DNA of 64,000 nucleotides from Amniculibacterium aquaticum (lineage in GTDB: Bacteria > Bacteroidota > Bacteroidia > Flavobacteriales > Weeksellaceae), in NCBI RefSeq assembly GCF_003852705.1, contig NZ_REFA01000005.1, forward strand, positions 53,368-117,367. The letters are read 5' to 3'. Shown here in pieces: positions 41,314-52,540 of this stretch. Positions within the stretch are counted from its first letter, which is position 1, and each line of letters begins with the position of its first letter. The notes under the pieces are model-generated. The model had not been told where the DNA came from. It searched no databases and was given only the letters and a program-made list of their open reading frames with translations. Made by a program: the position numbers and the translations under genes.

Positions 41314-42093
41314 ATGAAATTCAACGAGTCCGATTTGTTAATCCTCTACTCAACCATTATTATCTTATTGGTAATATCCATGATGTTTTTCATTTATTCG
41401 TATTTTTTAAAGCAAAAATCACAATTTGTTTTAAAAGAAAAAGAAAAGGATTTGGATTTTCAAGAAGTATTGGCGTTCTCACAAATAGAAATCAGGGAGC
41501 AAACCCTAAGCTATATCGGGAGAGAGTTGCACGACAATTTGGGGCAAAAACTATCGGTTGCTAAGATGTTGGTAAACCAAATTATGCATGAAGATTCTAA
41601 CAATTGTAACGAGAAAATAGAAGATGTAAACCAAATTTTGGCAGAAACCATACAAGATATCCGTAACCTATCCAAAAGTTACATTATGGAACAGGTAGAG
41701 CATTTTGGCCTTATCGACTCGTTGGAAAGAGAGATAAAAAGAATAAAGAGACTTAACCTAATTGAAGTAAATTTTGATTGCAACAACCATGACATCGACA
41801 TCCATTCCAAACACGCTCTGATCCTGTTCAGAATCATCCAAGAATGCATTACCAATATCCTAAAACACTCCAAAGCCAAAAATATGACCGTTAGAGTGAT
41901 TGACCAAACCGGACATTTAAAAATCATGATTATGGACAATGGTAAAGGCATGGAATCGGAAAAAAGCTATCACGGAAGTGGAATAAAAAACATGAAAAGT
42001 AGAGTAAAAATGATTAACGGATATTTCAATTTGGTCTCAGAAAAAAACAAAGGAACCGCAACACACATCACTTATATAAAACAAAAACTATGA
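41314..42093 (+). CDS. Sensor histidine kinase, HisKA_3 (NarX/DesK) type
   Basis: The 259-aa protein has one N-terminal transmembrane helix (about 8-30), a short coiled coil, the HisKA_3 dimerisation helix with His73 (GRELHDNLGQKLSVAK) and a HATPase domain with IIQECITNILKHSKA near 172-186 (N box), IMDNGKGME near 206-214 and GSGIKNMKSRV. There is no periplasmic or cytoplasmic sensor domain. The response regulator gene overlaps it by 4 nt (ATGA), so they are translationally coupled partners. Confidence 0.92.
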   Translation: MKFNESDLLILYSTIIILLVISMMFFIYSYFLKQKSQFVLKEKEKDLDFQEVLAFSQIEIREQTLSYIGRELHDNLGQKLSVAKMLVNQIMHEDSNNCNEKIEDVNQILAETIQDIRNLSKSYIMEQVEHFGLIDSLEREIKRIKRLNLIEVNFDCNNHDIDIHSKHALILFRIIQECITNILKHSKAKNMTVRVIDQTGHLKIMIMDNGKGMESEKSYHGSGIKNMKSRVKMINGYFNLVSEKNKGTATHITYIKQKL

Positions 42094-42734
42094 ACCCCAT
42101 CAATATCGCTTTAGTTGATGATCACAAGATCTTTTCTACCGCACTTGAAAACATGATATCGTCCAATCCTTTGTATAAAGTCAGCATCATAGGTAACCAC
42201 GGTGATGATTTTATTGAAAAACTGAACGCTGCCAAAGTCCATCCGGAAATTGTTTTGATGGATGTTAGAATGCCTTACAAAGACGGCATCGAAACAACGC
42301 AATACCTTACAGAAAACCATCCAAACATCAAAGTGATCGCCCTTACCATGGAAGACAATGAGGACAGCATCATAAAAATGCTGAAAGCCGGTGCCAAAGG
42401 CTATCTCCTAAAAGACATCCATCCACAAATACTTTTTGATGCCCTAGAAACCGTACACCAAAAAGGCGTTTTCTATACCGATGACCTTACCCAAAATCTT
42501 TTGAAAATAAAAACGGAAGAAAAAATCGCTAACGAACTTATTTCCAGTTTAAAAAATACAGAAAAAGAATTCATAAAATTGGCTTGTAGCGAGATGACTT
42601 ATAAAGAAATTGCCGAAAAAATGTGCCTGAGTCCCAAAACCATAGACGGATACAGAGACTCCGTATTCTCCAAATTGGATGTGAAAAGCCGCGTAGGAAT
42701 CGTTCTTTTTGCGTTAAAAAATAGGTTGAGTTGA
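42090..42734 (+). CDS. LuxR/NarL-family response regulator
   Basis: The 214-aa protein has a receiver domain with Asp58 as phospho-acceptor (IVLMDVRMPYKDG), Lys-containing GYLLKDIHP near 106, and a C-terminal LuxR helix-turn-helix (LACSEMTYKEIAEKMCLSPKTIDGYRDSVFSKLDVKSRVGIVLFALKN, about 165-212). It is coupled to the HisKA_3 kinase by the ATGA overlap. Target genes cannot be told from sequence; autoregulation of the local operon is common. Confidence 0.93.
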   Translation: MNPINIALVDDHKIFSTALENMISSNPLYKVSIIGNHGDDFIEKLNAAKVHPEIVLMDVRMPYKDGIETTQYLTENHPNIKVIALTMEDNEDSIIKMLKAGAKGYLLKDIHPQILFDALETVHQKGVFYTDDLTQNLLKIKTEEKIANELISSLKNTEKEFIKLACSEMTYKEIAEKMCLSPKTIDGYRDSVFSKLDVKSRVGIVLFALKNRLS

Positions 42735-42811
42735 TGCTAAAAGCAGATCATTCCTCGATTACCACCACAAAAAATATAGGATAATTTTGATTTTTTTTAT
42801 ACATTTATCCC

Positions 42812-43423
42812 ATGGCAAAACTTCTAAAAATATATCCGGACAATCCTCAGGAAAACCTGATCAAAGAGGTCGTTGATTGTCTTAAAAACGGAGGGATCAT
42901 CATCTATCCATCCGACACCGTCTATGCATTGGGATGTAACATTTTCGACATTCGAGCAATGGAGAAGCTGGCAAAAATTAAAAAAACAAAATTGGAAAAA
43001 GCACATTTTTCTATAATTTGTAATGACCTTAGCCATCTTTCTCAATTTACAAGACCCATAGATACCACGGTTTTTAGATTTTTAAAAAGCCATCTTCCCG
43101 GTCCCTTCACATTTATTTTAGAAGCCAACAAATCTTTGCCTTTGGCCTACAAAGGAAACAAAACCGTAGGGATCCGTGTTCCGGATCATACCGTACCCCA
43201 ACTGATTGTAGAAAAATTAGGACATCCCATAGCTTCCACCTCCATAAAAGATGAAGACGAAATAATCGAATATGCTACTGACCCCGAATTGATTGCAGAA
43301 AAATACGATCATTTGGTAGATATTGTCATTGACTCGGGATATGGAGATAACCATGCCTCAACCATTGTTGATCTTTGCTCCGGCTCACCGGAAGTCATCC
43401 GCGAAGGAAAAGGAATATTATAA
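42812..43423 (+). CDS. Sua5/YrdC/YciO-family protein, probable threonylcarbamoyl-AMP synthase
   Basis: The 203-aa protein has the YrdC fold: GGIIIYPSDTVYALGCN near 27-43, KKTKLEKAHFSIIC (family KxRp..kp) near 58, LPGPFTFILEANKSLP near 93-108, VGIRVPDHTVPQLIVEKLGHPIASTS. It resembles TsaC/YciO in lacking the extra C-terminal Sua5 domain. TsaC makes the L-threonylcarbamoyl-AMP used for the t6A37 tRNA modification; YciO paralogues are less well defined. yaaA and prmC follow on the same strand with tight spacing (18 nt, then 1-nt overlap). Confidence 0.85.
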   Translation: MAKLLKIYPDNPQENLIKEVVDCLKNGGIIIYPSDTVYALGCNIFDIRAMEKLAKIKKTKLEKAHFSIICNDLSHLSQFTRPIDTTVFRFLKSHLPGPFTFILEANKSLPLAYKGNKTVGIRVPDHTVPQLIVEKLGHPIASTSIKDEDEIIEYATDPELIAEKYDHLVDIVIDSGYGDNHASTIVDLCSGSPEVIREGKGIL

Positions 43424-43441
43424 AACCACTTTATTTTTTTA

Positions 43442-44200
43442 ATGAAAATTATTACTTCCCCTGCAAAACTCATGCAGTTGGACTATACCTCAACCGTGTT
43501 AAAACCTTCGGTGCCCAGATTTATTGAAGAAGCATCCGAAATCCAAAGCCATCTGAAAGAAAAAACACCACAATTTCTTTCGGAACTGATGGAAATATCA
43601 CCTAAATTGGCCGACGAAAACTGGCACAGAAACCAAATTTGGAACAACAATCCTAAAAAAAACGAATCTTGTCCTGCCATTTTTGCATTTACCGGAGAAG
43701 TATATAGAGGCTTGAATGCCAAATCGTTGAACGATAATTCCCTGCACTATCTACAAAAAAATCACAGAATTCTTTCCGGCCTATACGGACTTCTAAAACC
43801 TTCAGACAAAGTGATGCTTTACCGTTTGGAGATGGGCAGAAAATTCGAATTTGACCAATACAAAAATCTATACGCGTTTTGGAAAGAAAAAGTTACGGCA
43901 CAACTTAATTCTGAATTTAAGAAAAACGATCTTCTGCTCAATCTCGCCAGCAATGAATACTCTAAAGTTGTGGATAAAAAAAACATAAACGCCCAGTGGG
44001 TAGATTTTGATTTTTACGAACTTAAAAGTGGCAAACCAAAAACCGTAGTTGTGTACACCAAACATGCCCGAGGTTTGGTCGCTCGTTTTTGTGCTGAAAC
44101 AGAGGCCAAATCGCTGAACGATGTGAAAGCCTTCAACCTTGAAGGGTACAAAATTGACGAAGAAAAATCTTCCAACAACAAATTGGTATTTGTACGATAA
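43442..44200 (+). CDS. yaaA: Peroxide stress protein YaaA (DUF328/UPF0246)
   Basis: The 252-aa protein has the full YaaA pattern: MKIITSPAKLM at the start, PAIFAFTGEVYRGL near 79-91, HYLQKNHRILSGLYGLLKPSDKVMLYRLEMGRK near 103-135 and NLASNEYSKVV near 170. In E. coli YaaA is induced by OxyR and lowers free iron during peroxide stress, binding DNA. Its last base overlaps the ATG of prmC (TAATG). Confidence 0.93.
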   Translation: MKIITSPAKLMQLDYTSTVLKPSVPRFIEEASEIQSHLKEKTPQFLSELMEISPKLADENWHRNQIWNNNPKKNESCPAIFAFTGEVYRGLNAKSLNDNSLHYLQKNHRILSGLYGLLKPSDKVMLYRLEMGRKFEFDQYKNLYAFWKEKVTAQLNSEFKKNDLLLNLASNEYSKVVDKKNINAQWVDFDFYELKSGKPKTVVVYTKHARGLVARFCAETEAKSLNDVKAFNLEGYKIDEEKSSNNKLVFVR

Positions 44201-45042
44201 TGAACTTAAAACAGCTTCAAGAAAAATTCGAATCCGAATTGCAAAACAAGTACACCAGAGAAGAGTGTATCGAGCTTTTCGTTATTTTCGTTCAAGAATG
44301 TTTGTCTTTGGAAAGATTCCAAATACGATCTCAATCCGATCTTAAAATTAATTCAGAAAACACATCTTTTTTCGAAAAGGCCATCGCCGAATTAAAAACA
44401 GGAAAACCTTTTCAACAAATTTTGGGTTGCACAGAATTTTTTGGTTTAAAATTTTATGTGGATGAACATGTCCTGATCCCAAGACCAGAAACCGAAGAAC
44501 TTTTGGAGTTGGCCATTTCTAAAATAAAAAATTGGAACAAAAAAAACATTCGTATTTTAGACATCGGTACAGGGTCAGGGATTATCCCTATTGTTCTTAA
44601 AAAACATTTTCAGAATGCTCAGATTACCGCATTGGATTTTTCTGAAAAAGCTTTAGAAATGGCTAAAAAAAATTCTAATTTTCATAAAGTTGATATCAGT
44701 TTTATCCATCAAAATTATCTAAAAGCAGACTTGCAAGACCGTTGGGACATCATCATTTCTAATCCACCGTACATAGGAAAAGACGAGTATCATCAGATTG
44801 ATGATGAGGTTAAAAATTTTGAACCCAACATGGCACTCTTCTCTCCCACCTCTGACCCTTTAATTTTTTATAAAAAAATTGCACAAGATGCCCTTGAAAA
44901 ATTAAACCCTGAAGGCATGATTTTCCTTGAAATCAACCAAATTTTAGGTCCCGAAACTTTAGATATTTTTAAAAACTTCGACACCAAAGAACTCATCAAA
45001 GACATCTCCGGTAACGACAGAATGATTTTTGTCCAGAAATAA
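44200..45042 (+). CDS. prmC: Peptide chain release factor N5-glutamine methyltransferase
   Basis: Methylates the GGQ glutamine of release factors RF1 and RF2 using SAM. The 280-aa protein has an N-terminal helical domain, the link PFQQILGCTEFFGLKF near 68-84, LIPRPETEELLE near 94-105, the SAM loop LDIGTGSGIIPIVLKK near 120-135 and catalytic NPPYIG at about 188-193 (family motif NPPY). It is coupled to yaaA and followed by a terminator hairpin facing tpx. Confidence 0.94.
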   Translation: MNLKQLQEKFESELQNKYTREECIELFVIFVQECLSLERFQIRSQSDLKINSENTSFFEKAIAELKTGKPFQQILGCTEFFGLKFYVDEHVLIPRPETEELLELAISKIKNWNKKNIRILDIGTGSGIIPIVLKKHFQNAQITALDFSEKALEMAKKNSNFHKVDISFIHQNYLKADLQDRWDIIISNPPYIGKDEYHQIDDEVKNFEPNMALFSPTSDPLIFYKKIAQDALEKLNPEGMIFLEINQILGPETLDIFKNFDTKELIKDISGNDRMIFVQK

Positions 45043-45078
45043 AAAAAATGTCCATCAAATTTTTCGATGGACATTTCA
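45041..45078 (-). terminator. Terminator of tpx, also facing prmC
   Basis: ATGTCCATC and GATGGACAT form a 9-bp stem. The minus strand has eight T after it, the plus strand a weaker TTCACTTTTC tail, so it mainly serves tpx. It begins on the prmC stop. Confidence 0.85.
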
Positions 45079-45100
45079 CTTTTCTTCAAAACCAAAAAAA

Positions 45101-45598
45101 TTACTTCAACGCATCAATCGCTGCGGTATAATTGGGTTCTTGCGCAATCTCTGGCACCTGCTCCGTATAGATTACTTTTCCATTTTCATCGGCTACAATT
45201 ACCGCTCGGCTCAACAAACCTTGCAACGGCGAATCGGCTATGGTCAGTCCATTATCTTCACCAAAAGAACCTCTAAAATCCGAAAGCGTTTCTACATTAT
45301 TAATGCCTTCAGCTGCACAAAAGCGACCAAGAGCAAATGGTAAATCTCTTGAAACATTGATTACGACCGTATTCTCTAAAGATGCTGCTTCTTCGTTAAA
45401 CTTTCGTGTAGATGCAGCACAAACTCCTGTATCAATGCTTGGGAAAATATTAAAAACTTTTTTCTTCCCGGCAAAATCCGACAATTGCTTCTCTCCCAAC
45501 TCGCTATTAATCAGTTTAAAATCTTTCAACAAACTTCCTGCTGAAGGCAATACACCTACTGTATTGATCTCGTTTCCGTGTAATGTAATTTTTGACAT
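45101..45598 (-). CDS. tpx: Thiol peroxidase (Tpx, atypical 2-Cys peroxiredoxin)
   Basis: Reduces hydrogen peroxide and organic peroxides using thioredoxin. The 165-aa protein has the peroxidatic Cys60 (SIDTGVCAASTRKFNEEAA) and resolving Cys94 (LPFALGRFCAAEGI), the Tpx-specific positions. It starts at ATG 45598. It is the second peroxide-related gene near yaaA, but transcribed in the opposite direction. Confidence 0.96.
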   Translation of the reverse strand: MSKITLHGNEINTVGVLPSAGSLLKDFKLINSELGEKQLSDFAGKKKVFNIFPSIDTGVCAASTRKFNEEAASLENTVVINVSRDLPFALGRFCAAEGINNVETLSDFRGSFGEDNGLTIADSPLQGLLSRAVIVADENGKVIYTEQVPEIAQEPNYTAAIDALK

Positions 45599-45831
45599 GT
45601 TCTTTTTATTTTTATTGGGTCTAAATTACGAAATAATAAGTGTGAAATTACCAACCATTGATTTGATTTTAAAATAAAGAAAATAGTGAAATTCAATAAG
45701 ACAAAAAAGTCGGAAAAAGACTCCAACCAATTAAAAACAGCTCTCCAACTTGATTTTTGATTTTTTCAACATGTTTAAATACATTTTGTTAAAACTCAAT
45801 TTAAAACTTCACTTTAAAATGAAAATTTCAT

Positions 45832-45839
45832 TAAATTTG
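45832..45839 (+). promoter_or_regulatory. -7 box of icd
   Basis: TAAATTTG, 37 nt before the ATG. Another ATTTG at 45851 is closer but off-consensus. No good -33 box is seen. Confidence 0.5.
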
Positions 45840-45867
45840 TGCTTCTTAAAATTTGAATAAAAATTAA

Positions 45868-48093
<2,226 letters not shown>

Positions 48094-48116
48094 TCCTTAA
48101 TAAAGATACAACACGC

Positions 48117-48157
48117 AATCAGGGTTTCACACAATGTGAAGCCCTGATTTTTTTTGA
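48117..48157 (+). terminator. Rho-independent terminator of icd
   Basis: AATCAGGGTTTCAC and GTGAAGCCCTGATT form a stem of 12-13 bp, with a 5-nt loop and eight T. Confidence 0.93.
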
Positions 48158-48194
48158 CTGAATTTTTATTTTGGGCGCCTTTAACCGCCTTCCG

Positions 48195-48257
48195 TTCCCG
48201 CTTTTTTGTTCCGCCAAAGCTCCACAAAAAGAGCTCCACTCAAGTCGGGGCGCAAGT
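48195..48257 (+). repeat. Long-hairpin repeat, copy C (shortened)
   Basis: It starts TCCCGCTTTTTTGT, has the loop TCCGCCAAAGCTCC (as in copy B), then ACAAAAAGAGCTCC and CAAGTCGGGGC. CTTTTTTGT pairs with ACAAAAAGAG, so the inner stem differs from the other copies but still pairs. The region between the outer arm and inner arm is about 8 nt shorter. It lies in the convergent gap between icd and dgkA. Confidence 0.75.
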
Positions 48258-48265
48258 CCGAGATA

Positions 48266-48637
48266 TTAAAAAAGAAACAAAATTTCCACATACGGTAAAT
48301 ACACCAATACACCGACCACCACAGAAAGTATAGCCAACAAAAACACGGCACCAGCTGAAATATCTTTTATCAACCCTATTTTGGGATGGAAAGTTGGATG
48401 TAGGAAATCACAAAGTTTTTCAACCGCAGTATTCAGCATTTCAGCAGCAAGAACCATAAAACTGCAGATTAAAATCAGACATGCATCAGTTCGGTTCAGT
48501 TTTAACAAAAAAATCAATACAATATTGATGAATAGCGCGAACAGTTCTATCCTAAAATTCCTCTCATTTTTTACCACATTCACCAATCCTTTCCAAGCAA
48601 AAAGGATACTTTTATTAAAAGGAGGTTTTGATTTCAT
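48266..48637 (-). CDS. dgkA: Diacylglycerol kinase family protein (undecaprenol kinase type)
   Basis: The 123-aa protein has three transmembrane helices (about 32-52, 54-73, 95-117) and the DgkA signature AAEMLNTAVEKLCDF near 64-78, with NERNFRIELF in the N-terminal amphipathic part. It phosphorylates a lipid alcohol, in this size class often undecaprenol. It is divergent from dnaN. Confidence 0.9.
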   Translation of the reverse strand: MKSKPPFNKSILFAWKGLVNVVKNERNFRIELFALFINIVLIFLLKLNRTDACLILICSFMVLAAEMLNTAVEKLCDFLHPTFHPKIGLIKDISAGAVFLLAILSVVVGVLVYLPYVEILFLF

Positions 48638-48770
48638 GCTAAAATAATTTGAACAAAGATATCTTCATTTCGAAATTTGACAAAAATTTTAATTGATGAT
48701 TGTGGATAAAAAGATTATAAATCAGCTATAAAAAACAAATGAAACTGCAACAAGATTAAGTTCAATTCCT

Positions 48771-48778
48771 TATATTTG
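48771..48778 (+). promoter_or_regulatory. -7 box of dnaN
   Basis: TATATTTG, 21 nt before the dnaN ATG. No clear -33 TTTG at the right distance. Confidence 0.55.
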
Positions 48779-48799
48779 TAGAAATAATAATTATAGCAA

Positions 48800-49927
48800 A
48801 TGAAATTCATTGTTTCGAGTGGAGAATTGCAAAAAGCATTGCAAACCGTAAGTGGCGTTATTTCTGTTTCACAAAGCCGTCCGATCTTAGAGAATTATCT
48901 TTTCGTTTTAGAAGAAAATAATTTACAAATCACCGCTTCTGATGGAGAAACAACCTTGATTACCTCTATTGAAGTAAAGTCCGATGAAAAAGGATCCATT
49001 GCTGTTCCTGCAAAAATTTTCCAAGATTTCATCAAAACTTATGGCGAACAACCTCTTACTTTCTCTGTTAAAAACAATGAAGAAGGTAACGGTCAAGTTT
49101 TAGAGATTTTGGACGAAAAAGACAATTTCTTTGTAGCCTTGGATCGTGCTGAAGATTATCCTGAGCTTCCTGAATTTGACGCGGCACAGTCGGTTGTCAT
49201 TCCATCATCTGTATTGTCAGAAGCTTTGGCCAATACTCTATTCGCGACCTCCAATGATTCTTTGCGTCCGGTAATGACGGGTGTTCTTTTCCAATTTAAC
49301 GAAAACGAAACCAATTTTGTAGCAACCGACTCGCATCGTTTGGTGGTGTACAAAAGAACCGACCTGGTTGCAGAACCTATGGAGTTCATCATGCCTAAAA
49401 AACCACTTTCGATTTTCAAAAACATCCTTGCGAACGCAACTGAGGATGTTACGATAGAATTTAGCGACAACATGTCCAAATTTGTATTTGGAAACCACAT
49501 CTGGATCTGTCGATTGATCGACGGAAAATACCCGAACTACTCCGCAGTTATTCCTAAAGAAAATCCAAATGTATTAACGGTAAACAGATCGTTGCTGCTT
49601 AACTCCATCAAGAGGGCCTCCATCATGTCCAACAAATCGACCAATCAAATTCGATTCAGACTTTCTGGCAATTTATTGCATTTGCATGCCGAAGATACCG
49701 AATTTGCAAACAAAGCGGATATGCAAATCCCTTGTACCTATAACGGAGAAGACATCAACATTGGCTTTAGCTCTAAATTTTTATCCGAAATGCTTTCGGT
49801 TTTAAATTCGGATGATGTTATGCTGAAAATGTCACAACCCAATCGTCCAGGAATCCTAGAACCTATTGATGGTTTGGAAGAAAATGAAAATCTATTGATG
49901 CTGTCCATGCCGGTAATCGGAATGTAA
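48800..49927 (+). CDS. dnaN: DNA polymerase III subunit beta (sliding clamp)
   Basis: The ring-shaped processivity clamp of the replisome. The 375-aa protein has three similar domains, with the family start MKFIVSSGELQKALQTVSGVIS, the middle ATDSHRLVVYKR near 175-186 and the end IEPIDG-like GILEPIDGLEENENLLMLSMPVIGM (family ends in MPMR L). It lies away from dnaA, as is usual in Bacteroidota. Confidence 0.96.
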   Translation: MKFIVSSGELQKALQTVSGVISVSQSRPILENYLFVLEENNLQITASDGETTLITSIEVKSDEKGSIAVPAKIFQDFIKTYGEQPLTFSVKNNEEGNGQVLEILDEKDNFFVALDRAEDYPELPEFDAAQSVVIPSSVLSEALANTLFATSNDSLRPVMTGVLFQFNENETNFVATDSHRLVVYKRTDLVAEPMEFIMPKKPLSIFKNILANATEDVTIEFSDNMSKFVFGNHIWICRLIDGKYPNYSAVIPKENPNVLTVNRSLLLNSIKRASIMSNKSTNQIRFRLSGNLLHLHAEDTEFANKADMQIPCTYNGEDINIGFSSKFLSEMLSVLNSDDVMLKMSQPNRPGILEPIDGLEENENLLMLSMPVIGM

Positions 49928-49948
49928 ACCATCCACAAGATAATTCTA

Positions 49949-49983
49949 AAGAGATTCGACCCAACATCGAGTCTCTTTTTTTA
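49949..49983 (+). terminator. Rho-independent terminator of dnaN
   Basis: GAGATTCGA and TCGAGTCTC pair with one G-T wobble around CCCAACA, followed by seven T. Confidence 0.85.
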
Positions 49984-50122
49984 TGAGTAAAACACCTAAA
50001 ACTCCGATTTTATACAGATAAAAACCGTGATTTCTTAACTAAAATCACGATATTTGCACTCTTAAAAGTTTAGACTTACAAGAAGATTAATTTATTGAAA
50101 CAAAGCATATTCCGTTTATATT

Positions 50123-52522
50123 ATGAAAATATCTAACAATTGGCTAAAAGACTATATTCAAATCGATTTAAAATCTGATAAAATTGGGGATTACCTTACC
50201 GATATTGGTCTGGAAGTAGAAGGAATAGACAAATTCGAAAGCATAAAAGGCTCTCTTGAAGGCATTGTGGTGGGCAAAGTTTTAACTTGTGAAAAACACC
50301 CGAATGCGGATAAACTAAGCCTAACAACGGTAAACCTTGGCAATGACAAAGTGGTAAATATCGTTTGTGGTGCTCCCAATGTTGCGGCTGGACAAGTGGT
50401 TCCTGTGGCTACTGTTGGAACAAAAATCTATGCAAAAGACGGTTCTTTTTTTGAAATTAAAGAAGCCAAAATCCGTGGCGAACAGTCCCAAGGAATGATT
50501 TGTGCCGAAGACGAATTGGGTCTGAGCGAAGACCATGGTGGCATCATGGTTTTGGATGAAAACAAATACCAAGTTGGAGAAAAATTTTCAAAATATTTTG
50601 ATCTTGTAAATGATGAAATTTATGAGATTGGACTAACCCCAAACAGAACGGATGCCATGTCCCATTACGGTGTTGCCAGAGACCTGAATGCCTTTTTGGT
50701 TTCCAACGACATCCCTTCTTCATTTGAAAAAATACAAGCTTTACCCGTAGAAATCAACAATCAACATCCATTTGAATTGGTGGTTGAAGATAGCGATCTT
50801 TGCCCAAGATATTTGGGAGCTGTCATTGAAAATGTAGAAGTTAAAGACTCTCCAGATTGGCTGAAAAACAGATTGAAAGCCATTGGACTAGGCCCTATCA
50901 ATAATATTGTTGATATCACCAACTACATTCTGCACGGTCTAGGCCAGCCTTTACACGCCTTTGATGCAGATAAAATAGAAGGAAAAAAAGTTATTGTTGG
51001 CACCAACAATCAAGGGACAAAATTTAAAACTTTAGATGGTGTTGAAAGAAACTTGAACGGCCACGAAATTATGATTAAAGATGGAAGCAATACCCCAATG
51101 TGTATCGCAGGAGTCTTTGGTGGTGAGCATTCTGGTGTTAGCGAAAACACCAAAACCATTTTCTTGGAATCCGCATATTTCAATCCTGTAGCCATTAGAA
51201 AAGGAGCAAAACATCACGGGTTGAATACCGATGCCTCTTTCCGTTTCGAAAGAGGTGTAGATCCCAACATGACCCGCTTGGCATTAACACATGCCATAAA
51301 AATGATCGAAGAAATTGCCGGAGGTACTTTGGCCGGGCAAATTTTAGAACATTACCCACATCAGATTGAGGATCATTACATCATCTTGAGATTTTCAAAA
51401 ATTGAACAAATTTTAGGAACTAAAATTCATAAAGAAAAAATTAGAGAAATCCTTAAATCTCTAGAAATAAATGTGTTGAACGAAATCCAAAATGGTTTTG
51501 AAATTTCCGTCCCTCCATACAGAGCCGATGTAACCCGTGAGATAGATGTGATTGAAGAAGTCTTGAGAATCTACGGTTACAACAAAATTGATAATCCACA
51601 AAAGTTGACATTTACCCCTGTAAAATTGAGTTTCAACGATCAAGATGCTTTGGAAAACTCTTGGGCAAGAACTTTACAAAGCAACGGATTCAACGAAGTG
51701 ATGAACAACTCTTTGAGAGGTCTGAAAGACGAAACCCATGCTGTAAAATTGCTCAATCCGTTGAGTAACGATTTGGCTTTCATGAGAAAATCCCTTTTGG
51801 ATGGACTTTTAGAGAATGCGGCCTACAACATCAACAGAAAAAATGCCGATTTAAAATTCTTTGAATTGGGTAAAATCTACCATAAATTCGAGAAGTACGA
51901 AGAAAGAAAACAATTGGCCTTATTGGTTACCGGAAGGGAAAAAGCAGAAAACTGGATGCAGCCAAAATCCGCTACCAATTTCTATTACATGAAAGCCTAT
52001 GTAAAAGTATTATTGGATAAATTGAATATTGAATATACTGAAAAACCATTGGAAGATGCTCGTTTTTCTGAAGGTTTGGAAATAAATCATGAAGGAAAAA
52101 CCGTTGCACGATTAGGAAAAGTTGCTCCAGAATTATTAAAAGATTATGATGTAGATCAAGACTGTTTCTATGCAGAAATAGAGTTGCAAACCGTACAATC
52201 CGTCCGACCTGCTGAAACATTCAAGTTTGTAGACATTCCTAAATTCAACACCATAAGAAGAGATCTGGCCTTGTTAGTTGATAAAAACATCAGCTATGCA
52301 GAATTGTATCAAGTTGCAAAAAAATCACCTTCAAAATTCTTGAAGAATGTTAATCTTTTTGATGTTTATGAAGGTAAAAACTTGCCTGAAGGTAAAAAAT
52401 CCTATGCATTGAGTTTTGAATTGTTGAATGAAGAAAAGACTTTGGAAGACAAAGAAATCACAACAGTGATGAATGGGTTAATTAAATCTTTTGAAAAAAA
52501 TCTAGCTGCTGAGTTAAGATAA
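50123..52522 (+). CDS. pheT: Phenylalanyl-tRNA synthetase beta chain
   Basis: The large subunit of the PheRS heterotetramer. The 799-aa chain shows the bacterial layout: N-terminal tRNA-binding OB domain (about 40-150, GMICAEDELGLSEDHGGIMVL), B3/4 editing domain, B5 domain, the PVRRDLALLV-like FNTIRRDLALLVDKN near 708 and the C-terminal anticodon-binding (FDX-ACB) domain ending LIKSFEKNLAAELR. pheS is not in the window. The META-domain lipoprotein gene follows after 18 nt and may be read through. Confidence 0.97.
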   Translation: MKISNNWLKDYIQIDLKSDKIGDYLTDIGLEVEGIDKFESIKGSLEGIVVGKVLTCEKHPNADKLSLTTVNLGNDKVVNIVCGAPNVAAGQVVPVATVGTKIYAKDGSFFEIKEAKIRGEQSQGMICAEDELGLSEDHGGIMVLDENKYQVGEKFSKYFDLVNDEIYEIGLTPNRTDAMSHYGVARDLNAFLVSNDIPSSFEKIQALPVEINNQHPFELVVEDSDLCPRYLGAVIENVEVKDSPDWLKNRLKAIGLGPINNIVDITNYILHGLGQPLHAFDADKIEGKKVIVGTNNQGTKFKTLDGVERNLNGHEIMIKDGSNTPMCIAGVFGGEHSGVSENTKTIFLESAYFNPVAIRKGAKHHGLNTDASFRFERGVDPNMTRLALTHAIKMIEEIAGGTLAGQILEHYPHQIEDHYIILRFSKIEQILGTKIHKEKIREILKSLEINVLNEIQNGFEISVPPYRADVTREIDVIEEVLRIYGYNKIDNPQKLTFTPVKLSFNDQDALENSWARTLQSNGFNEVMNNSLRGLKDETHAVKLLNPLSNDLAFMRKSLLDGLLENAAYNINRKNADLKFFELGKIYHKFEKYEERKQLALLVTGREKAENWMQPKSATNFYYMKAYVKVLLDKLNIEYTEKPLEDARFSEGLEINHEGKTVARLGKVAPELLKDYDVDQDCFYAEIELQTVQSVRPAETFKFVDIPKFNTIRRDLALLVDKNISYAELYQVAKKSPSKFLKNVNLFDVYEGKNLPEGKKSYALSFELLNEEKTLEDKEITTVMNGLIKSFEKNLAAELR

Positions 52523-52540
52523 AACCAAACTTATACTCTT

